Assembly: GCF_030694085.1 (NCBI RefSeq)
Contig: NZ_JAUXZE010000035.1
Coordinates: 434,001-498,000, forward strand
Length of the DNA: 64,000 nt
Reading direction: 5' to 3'
Source: Tabrizicola sp.
GTDB taxonomy: Bacteria; Pseudomonadota; Alphaproteobacteria; Rhodobacterales; Rhodobacteraceae
The notes under the pieces were generated by a model. The model saw only the letters and a list, made by a program, of their open reading frames with translations. It did no database searches and had not been told where the DNA came from. Shown here piece by piece: positions 37,597 through 45,589 of the stretch. The translations under genes and the position numbers were made by a program. Each line of letters opens with the position of its first letter. Position 1 is the stretch's first letter.

Positions 37597-38154
37597 TTGC
37601 GCCACGCGGCGATATTGACCGTCTGCGCCCTTCTGCTGGCTGGCTGCACGCCGGCCGGTAGTGTTTCCAGGAACAGCCCCTTTGGCGTGGATGCCCGCGG
37701 TGACGGCGTCGACGGCATGACCGTCGGCCACCGGCTGATGGAGGCGGGTGAGCACGAACTGGCACTCAAGGCCTATCTCCGCGGCGCCGGCGAGACCGGC
37801 GTAAACGCCGATGTCCTGTCCGCAATCGGGTCGGCCAATCTTGCGCTCGGCCGGTTGGGCCAGGCCGAGAATATCCTGAACCGCGCGCTTGAACTTGACC
37901 CGAACTTCGTGCCGGCGATCAACAACCTTGGCGTCGTCCTGATGGAACAGGGCAAGTCGGGTGAGGCACGCGTTCTCTTTCAGAAGGCCTTTGCGCTGGA
38001 TAGTGGCGAAACGGACTCGATCCGCGAAAATCTGATGCTCGCTATCGCCCAGAGCGAGGCGAATGTGTATGATCCCGAACAAGAACAAGAAAAAGGCGGG
38101 TTCCGTCTCGTCCGGCAGGAAAAAGGCAAGTTCGTTCTCCTGTCCGATCTCTAG
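37597..38154 (+). CDS. tadD: TPR lipoprotein TadD
   Basis: A 185-residue lipoprotein (lipobox LAGC, cysteine about residue 17) with at least three tetratricopeptide repeats (ALKAYLRGAGETGVNADVLS, LGRLGQAENILNRALELDPN, EQGKSGEARVLFQKAFALD). TadD-like lipoproteins help secretin assembly (PilF/PilW role). The start is a TTG at 37597, the only plausible initiation codon before the lipobox. The tail (VYDPEQEQEKGG...) is charged. Confidence 0.85.
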   Translation: MRHAAILTVCALLLAGCTPAGSVSRNSPFGVDARGDGVDGMTVGHRLMEAGEHELALKAYLRGAGETGVNADVLSAIGSANLALGRLGQAENILNRALELDPNFVPAINNLGVVLMEQGKSGEARVLFQKAFALDSGETDSIRENLMLAIAQSEANVYDPEQEQEKGGFRLVRQEKGKFVLLSDL

Positions 38155-38191
38155 GCGGTGCCCTGAGCAGTCAACAAAAAGGACGCTTAAG

Positions 38192-39049
38192 ATGCGCCAT
38201 CCGGTAATTGCCTTGCTGTGCCTTGGCAGCACGGTTGCCCTGTCTGCCTGTCAGAACAACTCTGACGCACAGGTGCAGCGGGCCCTCAAGGACGTCAACG
38301 TCATCGACGAGACGAACCTCAACGACGTTATGCTGACGGTTGCTGACCCCGCTGAAGCGGTCGGATATTTCACCCGCACTCTTGAACAGAACCCCGACCG
38401 GATCGACTTGATGCGCGGTCTGGGCCGGTCTCTGGTGCGCGCGCAGAAGCCGACCGAGGCCGCCCAGGTCTGGCGCACCGCCGTGGACCATCCGGACGCC
38501 ACGCCGGAAGACAGGGTGATGCTGGCCGATGCGTTGATCCGCTCGAACAAGTGGCCCGAAGCCAAAGCCGAGTTGAACAAGATCCCGCCGACCCACGAAA
38601 GCTTCGACCGCTACCGGCTTGAGGCGATGGTCGCCGACAGCGACAGGAACTGGAAGAAGGCCGACAGCTTCTACGAGATCGCAACCGGGCTGACCACGAC
38701 TCCGGCCGGTGTCCTGAACAACTGGGGCTTCTCCAAACTGACGCGCGGTGAACATGCCGGCGCGGAAAAGCTGTTCATGGAGGCGCTAACTTACGATCCC
38801 GCGCTCTTTACCGCCAAGAACAATCTGGTCCTCGCCCGCGCAGCCCAGCGCAAATACGATCTGCCAGTCGTGCGGATGAGCCAGATCGAACGGGCCGAGC
38901 TTCTGTATTCGATGGGCCTTGCGGCGATCAAGCAGGGCGACGTTTCGGTCGGCAAGGGCCTGCTGAACCAGGCGATCGAAACCCATCCGAAGCACTTCGA
39001 AGCCGCCGTCCGCAGCCTTGAAGCCCTTGATGCCAATGTGAAGATGTAA
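38192..39049 (+). CDS. Second TPR lipoprotein of the tad locus
   Basis: A 285-residue lipoprotein (lipobox LSAC, cysteine about residue 20) with several TPR-like helical pairs (AEAVGYFTRTLEQNPDRIDL, PEDRVMLADALIRSNKWPEA, AGAEKLFMEALTYDPALFTA). It is preceded by AAAAAGGAC and follows tadD by 37 bp. It may share or extend the secretin-chaperone role. It ends with TAA directly against the ATG of the prepilin peptidase gene, so the two are coupled. Confidence 0.85.
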   Translation: MRHPVIALLCLGSTVALSACQNNSDAQVQRALKDVNVIDETNLNDVMLTVADPAEAVGYFTRTLEQNPDRIDLMRGLGRSLVRAQKPTEAAQVWRTAVDHPDATPEDRVMLADALIRSNKWPEAKAELNKIPPTHESFDRYRLEAMVADSDRNWKKADSFYEIATGLTTTPAGVLNNWGFSKLTRGEHAGAEKLFMEALTYDPALFTAKNNLVLARAAQRKYDLPVVRMSQIERAELLYSMGLAAIKQGDVSVGKGLLNQAIETHPKHFEAAVRSLEALDANVKM

Positions 39050-39544
39050 ATGCTTGAACCGAACGATGCGCTGATCCTTCTCGTCCCGGTGCTGCCCATT
39101 GCGATCTGGGCGGCCGTCTCGGACCTGAAGCGGATGAAGATCCCCAATACCGCCGTCATTGCAATGGCGGCAGTCTGGCCGCTGATCGGCTGGTATCTGG
39201 TGCCGTGGGAGTCCTGGCTCTGGGGCTTTGCGATCATGGCCGTGGTCTTTGTGGCGGGCTTCCTGCTTTACCTGACCGGCACCTTCGGGGCCGGCGACGC
39301 CAAGTACAGTGCCGCGATGTCGGGCCTTTTCGTCGGCGGCAACATCGGTGAGATTCTCCTGATCACCTTCATTTCCATGATCGGGTCCTTGATCCTGCAC
39401 CGAATTCTGCGAAGCCTGTCCTTCGTTCGCAACGCGACACCGGACTGGGAAAGCTGGAACCGACGGCGCTTCTTTCCGTTCGGGCTGTCGCTGTCCAGCA
39501 TCGTGGTCTTCTATCTTCTTGCCGCCATCTGGCCACAGGGCTGA
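39050..39544 (+). CDS. cpaA: Prepilin peptidase TadV/CpaA (A24 family)
   Basis: A 164-residue membrane aspartic protease. The catalytic pair is D25 (AAVSDLKRMKIPN) and D83 (GTFGAGDAKYS), the A24 motif GxGD. Four or five membrane helices and no N-methylase domain, as usual for TadV. It removes the leader of Flp1 and Flp2. The start codon immediately follows the stop of the upstream gene. Confidence 0.93.
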   Translation: MLEPNDALILLVPVLPIAIWAAVSDLKRMKIPNTAVIAMAAVWPLIGWYLVPWESWLWGFAIMAVVFVAGFLLYLTGTFGAGDAKYSAAMSGLFVGGNIGEILLITFISMIGSLILHRILRSLSFVRNATPDWESWNRRRFFPFGLSLSSIVVFYLLAAIWPQG

Positions 39545-39607
39545 CACAAGTCGCGTTTACGACTCAAATCGAAGCAGTTCGCTACGATTGTCCACGGAGC
39601 TTGCCCT

Positions 39608-40924
39608 ATGAACGCAGAAGCACCGGTGTCCGGCGTCCAACCGCCGCCCTCTCCCCGTTCGCTGGCCGACACGGGGCTGTCCACCATCATGATGCGGGAC
39701 ATCCTTCTCAAGACGATGTTCCGCACCAACCAGGACCAGGTCTCTGCCTTGTCCAAGGCGATCAGCCTGCCGGTCCCGCTGACGCAGGAACTGGTGGATC
39801 TCGCGCGCACGCAGAAGCTTCTGACCGCGACTGGCACCATGCACGCCACCGCTGGTGGCGAGATGGGCTATGAACTGACCGACGCCGGCAAGGCCCGCGC
39901 TTTGGACGCCCTGTCGCAGTCCGAATACTACGGCGCGATGCCGGTGCCGCTGGACCAGTATTCGGTGCAGATCAAGCGCCAGTCGGTCCGTGATATCCGC
40001 CTGAACCGTGATCAACTGATGTCCGGCATGGGCCACCTGATCCTGCCGCCCGACCTGATCGACAACCTGGGCCCCGCTGTGACTTCGGGCCGCTCGATCC
40101 TGCTTTACGGCCCCCCGGGAAACGGTAAGTCCTCGATCTCCCACGGCATCCGTGCGGCTCTCGGCGACAAGGTCTATGTCCCCCGCGCCATTGAATATTC
40201 CGGGCAGATCATCAGCGTCTATGACCCCATCGTCCACTCCGCCGCCGAATCCGCGGTGGATGACCCAAACTCCTTGCGCCGCACGTCGAACCGCTTCGAC
40301 AACCGCTACGTCTATTGCGAACGCCCTTCGGTCATCACCGGCGGTGAACTGTCGCTCGACATGCTGGACCTGAACTACAACCCCACGGCGCGCACCTACC
40401 AGGCGCCGCTGCAGCTGAAAGCCACCGGCGGCATCTTCATCATCGACGACCTTGGCCGTCAGGCCGAACCGCCGCAAAAGATCGTCAACCGCTGGATCGT
40501 GCCGCTGGAGGAATCCCGCGACATCCTGGCTTTGCAATCGGGCGAAAAGTTCACCGTGCCCTTCGACACGCTGGTCATCTTCTCGACCAACTTCCACCCC
40601 AACCAGATCTTCGACGGCGCGGCCCTGCGGCGTATCTTCTTCAAGATCAAGATCGACGGCCCGTCGCAGGAAAACTTCCTGAAGATCTTCGCCATGGTCG
40701 CGCGCAAGAAGAAGATGCCGCTGGACGAAGTGGCGCTGATGCACCTGATGAAGGTCAAGTTCCCGACCATCGCCAACAACTACGCGAACTATCAGCCGGT
40801 CTACCTGATCGACCAGATGATCGCGGTCTGCGAGTTCGAGAACATCCCCTACCAGATGACGCCCGAGTTGATCGACCGCGCCTGGGGCAACATGTTCGTC
40901 CGCCAGGAAGACATCGCCCACTGA
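39608..40924 (+). CDS. AAA+ ATPase at end of tad locus
   Basis: A 438-residue protein with Walker A GPPGNGKSS (about residue 166-174), Walker B GGIFIIDDLGRQ (about 278-289) and a sensor-1-like LVIFSTNFHP. The first about 130 residues look like a winged-helix/DNA-binding-like part (TQELVDLARTQKLLTATG). No transmembrane segment. It follows cpaA by 63 bp on the same strand and is the last gene before a strand switch. Its role in pilus biogenesis is unknown to me, and the association is by position only. Confidence 0.85.
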   Translation: MNAEAPVSGVQPPPSPRSLADTGLSTIMMRDILLKTMFRTNQDQVSALSKAISLPVPLTQELVDLARTQKLLTATGTMHATAGGEMGYELTDAGKARALDALSQSEYYGAMPVPLDQYSVQIKRQSVRDIRLNRDQLMSGMGHLILPPDLIDNLGPAVTSGRSILLYGPPGNGKSSISHGIRAALGDKVYVPRAIEYSGQIISVYDPIVHSAAESAVDDPNSLRRTSNRFDNRYVYCERPSVITGGELSLDMLDLNYNPTARTYQAPLQLKATGGIFIIDDLGRQAEPPQKIVNRWIVPLEESRDILALQSGEKFTVPFDTLVIFSTNFHPNQIFDGAALRRIFFKIKIDGPSQENFLKIFAMVARKKKMPLDEVALMHLMKVKFPTIANNYANYQPVYLIDQMIAVCEFENIPYQMTPELIDRAWGNMFVRQEDIAH

Positions 40925-40960
40925 TCCGGGGGCCAAATTCCTACTCAAGAATCTTGGGCG

Positions 40961-41506
40961 TCATGCGAAAATCGTGACGCCCTTTTCCGTGACAACCGCA
41001 TCCAGCCGCTGGTCAAACGCGTCCGTCGGCACCTCAGCCACCTCCTGCGCCGCGAACGCAAAGCCCACCGCCAGCACTGATCCCCGCGCCCGCAGGCCCT
41101 CGAGCGTCCGGTCGTAGAACCCTCCACCATAGCCCAGCCGGTATCCCCGCGCGTCGTACGCCAGCATCGGCACAATCAGCACCTCTGGCTCGACCCAGGC
41201 CCCCTCCTCGGGGATCAGCGCCTTGAACGCGCCCTCGACCATAGGGCAGCCAGGCGACCACTCCCGGAACCGCAGCGGAGCCGCCTTCTCCAGGATCACC
41301 GGCACGCCCACCGGCCCCTGATGCGCCGCCATCGCGGGCAAGGGGTCGATCTCGGTCCGCATCGGCATGTAGCCCGCAAGCACGCGACCCTTCTGCCCCG
41401 CAAGGTAATCCGCCAGGATCTCGGCCGCCTGCCCCTGCCCTGCCGCAAAAGCCCTGGCCCGCTCGGCAAAGGCAGCGGCCCGCGCGGCAATCTTCACATC
41501 AGTCAT
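40961..41506 (-). CDS. 5-formyltetrahydrofolate cyclo-ligase
   Basis: A 181-residue 5-FCL family protein. The motif YGGGFYDRTLEGLR near residue 125-140, PMRTEIDPLPAM near 48, and VPTDAFDQRLDAVVTE at the end are characteristic. It converts 5-formyl-THF to 5,10-methenyl-THF with ATP. It overlaps the upstream mgtE stop by 4 bp (ATGA) and is probably co-transcribed. In relatives this gene is often next to 6S RNA; I see no ssrS here. Confidence 0.9.
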   Translation of the reverse strand: MTDVKIAARAAAFAERARAFAAGQGQAAEILADYLAGQKGRVLAGYMPMRTEIDPLPAMAAHQGPVGVPVILEKAAPLRFREWSPGCPMVEGAFKALIPEEGAWVEPEVLIVPMLAYDARGYRLGYGGGFYDRTLEGLRARGSVLAVGFAFAAQEVAEVPTDAFDQRLDAVVTEKGVTIFA

Positions 41507-42870
41507 GTCAGCATCACCGTCGCCAGCCCCAGAAAGGCAAAGAACCCCATCACATCCGTCAGCGTGGTCACGAAAGTCCCGCTGGCCAGCGCCGGGTCCA
41601 GCCCCATCCGTTCCAGCGTCAGAGGCACCAGCACGCCGCCCAAGGCCGCCACGATCTGGTTCACGATCATCGCCAGCCCCAGAACCAGCCCCAGATGCCA
41701 GTCGCCAAAGATCAGCACCCCCGCCACCCCCAGGATCAGCGCCAGGCTTATCCCGTTCATCAGCCCCGCCAGAAGCTCGCGCCGCACCACCCGCCCCGCG
41801 TTCGCCCGCGTCAGGTCCCGCGTCGCCAGCGCCCGCACGGCCACTGCCAGCGACTGCGTCCCCGCGATCCCGCCGGTCGACGCCACGATCGGCATCAGCG
41901 CCGCCAGCGCCACGATCTGCGCAATCGTCGCCTCGAACTGGGTGATCACCAGCGCCGACAACGACGCCGTGAAGAGGTTCACCACCAGCCACGGCAGCCG
42001 CTGCCGCACCGTCTCCAGCGGACCGTCGCTGACATCGGCCTCGTCGCCCACGCCCGCCAGACGCAGCATGTCTTCCTCGTGCTCCTCGTCCAGCACGTTC
42101 ATCGCATCGTCGATGGTGATCACCCCCACCAGACGCCCCGAGCCATCGACCACAGGGCAGGAAATCAGGTGATACTGGTTGAAGATATAGGCGACGTCCG
42201 CCTCTTCGTCGGTCGCCGCCACGGTGCGGAAACTCTCCTCGGCGATCGTCTTCAGCCCGACATCCCGCGCCGAGGACAACACCCGTCCCAGGGTCACATA
42301 TCCCACCGGAGTCATCCGTGGATCGACCAGGATCACATGGTAGAACTGATCCGGCAGATGTTCCGCTCCCCGCAGGAAATCAATGGCTTCGCCGACGGTC
42401 CAGTGCTCTGGCGCCACCACCAGCTCGCGCTGCATCAGACGTCCGGCGGAATATTCCGGCCAGGCCAGCGCCTGCTCAACCGCCACCCGGTCCGCCGCAT
42501 CCATCGCGCCCAGAAGACGCCCCTGGTCCTCGGCTTCCAGGTCCTCGACAATGTCGACCAGGTCGTCCGAATCAAGCTCACGCAGCGCGTCCGCGACGAC
42601 GTGATCGGGCAGCGCGTCCAGCACTTCCTCGCGGATCGCATCGCTGATTTCCGACAGAACCTCGCCGTCGATGACCGCCGAGCCCATCGCCAGCAGTGCC
42701 TCGCGGTCGGAACCGTTGACCTGCTCCAGAAGGTCGGCAATGTCGGCCGGGTGGACCGGGCCCAGCAGCGCCTCGACCCGGGCCGCATCACCCGCGCGGG
42801 CTGCGTCCAGTGCCGCCTCCAGCAGCTCGGCATGAACTTCCGGCGTCGTCCTGACCCTGGTATCCGCCAT
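41503..42870 (-). CDS. mgtE: Magnesium transporter MgtE
   Basis: A 455-residue protein with the MgtE layout: N-domain (about 10-135, helical, DIADLLEQVNGSDREALLAM), two CBS domains (about 140-260, including DPRMTPVGYVTLGRVLSSAR and CPVVDGSGRLVGVITIDDAM) and five membrane helices at the C-terminus. It imports Mg2+ with gating by cytoplasmic Mg2+. It is transcribed toward the 5-FCL gene. No clear Mg2+ riboswitch is seen in its 175-bp upstream gap. Confidence 0.92.
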   Translation of the reverse strand: MADTRVRTTPEVHAELLEAALDAARAGDAARVEALLGPVHPADIADLLEQVNGSDREALLAMGSAVIDGEVLSEISDAIREEVLDALPDHVVADALRELDSDDLVDIVEDLEAEDQGRLLGAMDAADRVAVEQALAWPEYSAGRLMQRELVVAPEHWTVGEAIDFLRGAEHLPDQFYHVILVDPRMTPVGYVTLGRVLSSARDVGLKTIAEESFRTVAATDEEADVAYIFNQYHLISCPVVDGSGRLVGVITIDDAMNVLDEEHEEDMLRLAGVGDEADVSDGPLETVRQRLPWLVVNLFTASLSALVITQFEATIAQIVALAALMPIVASTGGIAGTQSLAVAVRALATRDLTRANAGRVVRRELLAGLMNGISLALILGVAGVLIFGDWHLGLVLGLAMIVNQIVAALGGVLVPLTLERMGLDPALASGTFVTTLTDVMGFFAFLGLATVMLT

Positions 42871-43045
42871 GCGCCCCTCCCTGCCTTGCCGCTGACCTTA
42901 GGTCGCTTTCCGCAGGACGGCAAAGTTTCGTCGTCCGCCCCTGCGCCTTCGCGCTTTTGCGAAACAGTTTCAAGTCACCATCCGCAGTAGAAAATTTACC
43001 GGCGGGCCGAAACCCTCTACGCTGCAACGGTTCAAGGGGTGCCGC

Positions 43046-44329
43046 ATGATGACCGATCTGATCCTGGGCCAAGTCCTCAGCTACAGCGCCGACCCGTTCG
43101 CTGAAGGCCTCTCGGCCGCCCGCGTCCTGACGCATGGCGCCATCGCGGTGGAGGCCGGTCGCATCGCCGCCGTGGGCGAGGCTGCCGACCTTCGCGCCCG
43201 CTACCCAATGGCGCGCGTCCATGACCACGGGTCCAGACTGGTGTCTGCAGGCTTCATCGACGCCCATGTCCACTATCCCCAGACCGCCATCATCGCCTCC
43301 TGGGGCAAGCGGCTGATCGACTGGCTGAACACCTACACCTTCCCAGAGGAGATGCGCTTCTCCGACCCCGCCTATGCAGCCGAGATCGCGAACCGCTATC
43401 TCGGCCTTGTCCTCGCCCGCGGCACCACCACCGTCTGCTCCTACGCCACGATCCACCCTGCCTCGGTCGACGCGATCTTCACCGCCGCCCAGGCGCGCGG
43501 CATGCGCCTTTTCGCGGGCAAGACCTGCATGGACCGCAACGCGCCGCAGGGCCTGCGCGACACCCCGCAATCCGCCTACGACGACAGCAAGGCGCTGCTG
43601 GAAAAGTGGCACGGCCAGGACCGCCTGTCCTACGTCATCACCCCCCGCTTCTCGCCCACATCCACGCCGGAACAACTCGCCGCCCTGGGGGCGCTCTGGC
43701 GCGAATACCCCGACTGCCTGATGCAGACCCACCTGTCTGAACAGACCGACGAGATCGCCTGGGTTCGCGACCTATACCCCCAGTCGCGCGACTACCTCGA
43801 CACCTACGAAGCGCAAGGCCTCCTGCGCGAAGGTGCCGTCTATGGCCACGCCATCCACCTGACCGACCGCGAGCGCGCCCGCCTGGTCGAGGCCGGGGCC
43901 TCTCTCGTCCACTGCCCGACCTCGAACACCTTCATCGGCTCCGGCCTCTTCGACATGCAGCTGGCCGCCCAGCTCCGCGTCGGCCTCGCCACCGACACCG
44001 GCGGCGGCTCCAACTTCTCGATGCTCCCAACGATGGCGGCTGCATATGAGGTCGCCCAGCTGCGTGGTCAGTCCCTTCACCCCGCGCAGCTCTGGTGGCT
44101 CGCCACACAAGGGTCAGCCCGCGCGCTGCACTGTGACGACAAGATCGGCAACCTCGCCCCGGGCATGGAGGCCGACCTGATCGTCATCGACCTTGCCTCC
44201 ACTCCCGCCATCGAGCAAGCCACCCGCCGGGCGACGGACCTCTGGCAACAGCTCTTCCCCACAATCATGATGGGCGACGACCGCGCCATCGCCGAAGTCT
44301 GGGTCGGCGGCAAACGCCTCGCTGCCTGA
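43046..44329 (+). CDS. guaD: Guanine deaminase
   Basis: A 427-residue amidohydrolase. Metal and active-site motifs: AGFIDAHVHYPQ (HxH, about residue 74-83), QTHLSEQTDEI (about 230), YGHAIHLTD (about 266) and ATDTGGGSNFSM (about 313, Asp). It converts guanine to xanthine in purine catabolism. The start is ATG 43046 or 43049 (consecutive). The end is followed by a 35-bp dispersed repeat and a perfect hairpin. A related 8-oxoguanine-deaminase-like gene is encoded 1.3 kb further on the other strand. Confidence 0.93.
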   Translation: MMTDLILGQVLSYSADPFAEGLSAARVLTHGAIAVEAGRIAAVGEAADLRARYPMARVHDHGSRLVSAGFIDAHVHYPQTAIIASWGKRLIDWLNTYTFPEEMRFSDPAYAAEIANRYLGLVLARGTTTVCSYATIHPASVDAIFTAAQARGMRLFAGKTCMDRNAPQGLRDTPQSAYDDSKALLEKWHGQDRLSYVITPRFSPTSTPEQLAALGALWREYPDCLMQTHLSEQTDEIAWVRDLYPQSRDYLDTYEAQGLLREGAVYGHAIHLTDRERARLVEAGASLVHCPTSNTFIGSGLFDMQLAAQLRVGLATDTGGGSNFSMLPTMAAAYEVAQLRGQSLHPAQLWWLATQGSARALHCDDKIGNLAPGMEADLIVIDLASTPAIEQATRRATDLWQQLFPTIMMGDDRAIAEVWVGGKRLAA

Positions 44330-44336
44330 TCTTCTC

Positions 44337-44371
44337 CGTTTCAGCTTTGCACAAATATCCCCGCCGGAGGC
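44337..44371. repeat. 35-bp dispersed intergenic element, copy 1
   Basis: CGTTTCAGCTTTGCACAAAT followed by ATCCCCGCCGGAGGC is matched at 31 of 35 positions by 59365-59399. It lies directly after the guaD stop. Similar short elements after genes are common in Rhodobacteraceae genomes. Confidence 0.75.
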
Positions 44372-44380
44372 GCGGCCCGA

Positions 44381-44409
44381 GCCGCTTTGCGTCCTTCACG
44401 CAAAGCGGC
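44381..44409. terminator. Perfect hairpin downstream of guaD
   Basis: GCCGCTTTGCGT-CCTTC-ACGCAAAGCGGC is a perfect 12-bp stem. It is followed by GAGACAAAAGCC, so there is no U-run on the + strand. It may act as a stabilising or bidirectional structure. Confidence 0.6.
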
Positions 44410-44586
44410 GAGACAAAAGCCTTGTGCGTCAGCACCCCATCCGAAAGCCGATCCAACCCGCGCTTAAGCCCGACGAATAGGGCCACCGCCCACACCGGCT
44501 CTGCGTGAACATGGTAAAGACCCCCTGAACGGCGCCGGCCAAACCGCTGATTTCATTGAACGCAGAATATCGTCCTGCGTGGACGA

Positions 44587-44904
44587 TTACTCCGCCAGCT
44601 CCCAGCCGTCTGGGTAGAAATCATGCTTCAGGGCGACCGTCGTCGAGATCCGCTCATACTTCCAGATCTCCTCCGCCGTCACCGCAATCGGCCCGATCGA
44701 AGCCACCAGCGTCTCGCCATCCTTCAACCGCCGGGTCTGGAACCCCTCCATCCGCAGCGCCCGTTCCAGCGCTGGCCACGAGGCATCCGTCTCCTCGATG
44801 AAGAAGGCATATTCGACCACCGCCATCTTTGGCAGGCTGATCCCCTTGGACTGCCGGAAGGTGTCAAAGGTCTCGCGACGCTGGGCTTCGAAGTTGTGGT
44901 CCAT
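44587..44904 (-). CDS. RNase E inhibitor RraB-like protein
   Basis: A 105-residue protein with the RraB/DUF695-like pattern: QRRETFDTFRQSKGISLPKM, VEYAFFIEETDASWPALERAL and a C-terminal DGWELAE. RraB binds and inhibits RNase E in gammaproteobacteria; whether this distant member does so is unknown. It lies 27 bp from the downstream end of the neighbouring hypothetical gene and is likely co-transcribed with it. Confidence 0.75.
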   Translation of the reverse strand: MDHNFEAQRRETFDTFRQSKGISLPKMAVVEYAFFIEETDASWPALERALRMEGFQTRRLKDGETLVASIGPIAVTAEEIWKYERISTTVALKHDFYPDGWELAE

Positions 44905-44931
44905 GACGGGTCTCCCTGCCCGCCTTCTACC

Positions 44932-45516
44932 CTACTCGGTCCGGCTGCAGAAGCCCCGGTCGAAAGCCGAGCCCCAGGTCCAGTCCGACGCATTCAGCGC
45001 CTCGAACCCCACTGGCTCCAGTTCCCGCGTCACCCCGTCTTCGGTCGAGGTCATCTTCCACAGATCGACCTCACATTCCCTGGTGAAAGGGTCGCCACCC
45101 GGATTGTAGAACTTCGACCTGTGATAGTAGCCCACCACCGTATACTGGTTGTCGATGTACTGAAGCTGCGTGACCGACCGGCCCTCGGCATCCTCGTCGG
45201 CGAACTCGACCACCACCTGCAGGATCGACCCATCCGACGTTTCCACGACCTCCAATGCCTGCCGAGTGGCAAAGGCCGACAATTCCATGACCCTATTGTC
45301 GAACTCCGGGTCACCCTCGCCCGTGGGCACGCCGTCCAATGCTCCGCCCCAGATCATCAGCCGCGCCGTGTCGTCGTTCTGGACCAGACGGGCAAGGAAA
45401 TGGAACCCCTGCTTCGACGCCCCTGCCCAGTTGCCGCTCGCCTCGGAAAGCACGGTCTGGGCCTGGACCTGCATGGCGAAAGCAAGCGTCAGCGTCAGGG
45501 CAGCAAAGCGGCGCAT
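44932..45516 (-). CDS. Hypothetical periplasmic protein
   Basis: A 194-residue protein with a signal peptide (about 1-19, ending AFAMQVQA). The mature part is acidic with many aromatic residues (WAGASKQGFHFLARL, YIDNQYTVVGYYHRSKFYNP) and two cysteines (RECEVDLWK, RGFCSRTE). A beta-rich fold is likely. I do not recognise a family. ATG 45516 is chosen because it begins the signal peptide and has GGAG upstream. It is 27 bp upstream of the RraB-like gene. Confidence 0.7.
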   Translation of the reverse strand: MRRFAALTLTLAFAMQVQAQTVLSEASGNWAGASKQGFHFLARLVQNDDTARLMIWGGALDGVPTGEGDPEFDNRVMELSAFATRQALEVVETSDGSILQVVVEFADEDAEGRSVTQLQYIDNQYTVVGYYHRSKFYNPGGDPFTRECEVDLWKMTSTEDGVTRELEPVGFEALNASDWTWGSAFDRGFCSRTE

Positions 45517-45589
45517 GGGGGTCTCCGGTTGATGACCCCAGGACCATGCCGCCTTCCGGGCGGACGGGAAAGGGCGGGAAAACCGGACG

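Noticed and set aside
41695..42990. A long open frame antisense to mgtE
   Set aside because: mgtE has full domain structure on the other strand; the antisense product is His/Arg/Gln-rich with no recognisable fold.
42871..43045. Mg2+ riboswitch (M-box) ahead of mgtE
   Set aside because: Only 175 bp are available and no M-box-like conserved elements could be recognised.
44381..44409. Perfect hairpin near guaD as an integron attC or phage attachment site
   Set aside because: No integrase gene, no attC core sites and no tRNA nearby; a terminator/stabilising hairpin is a simpler reading.
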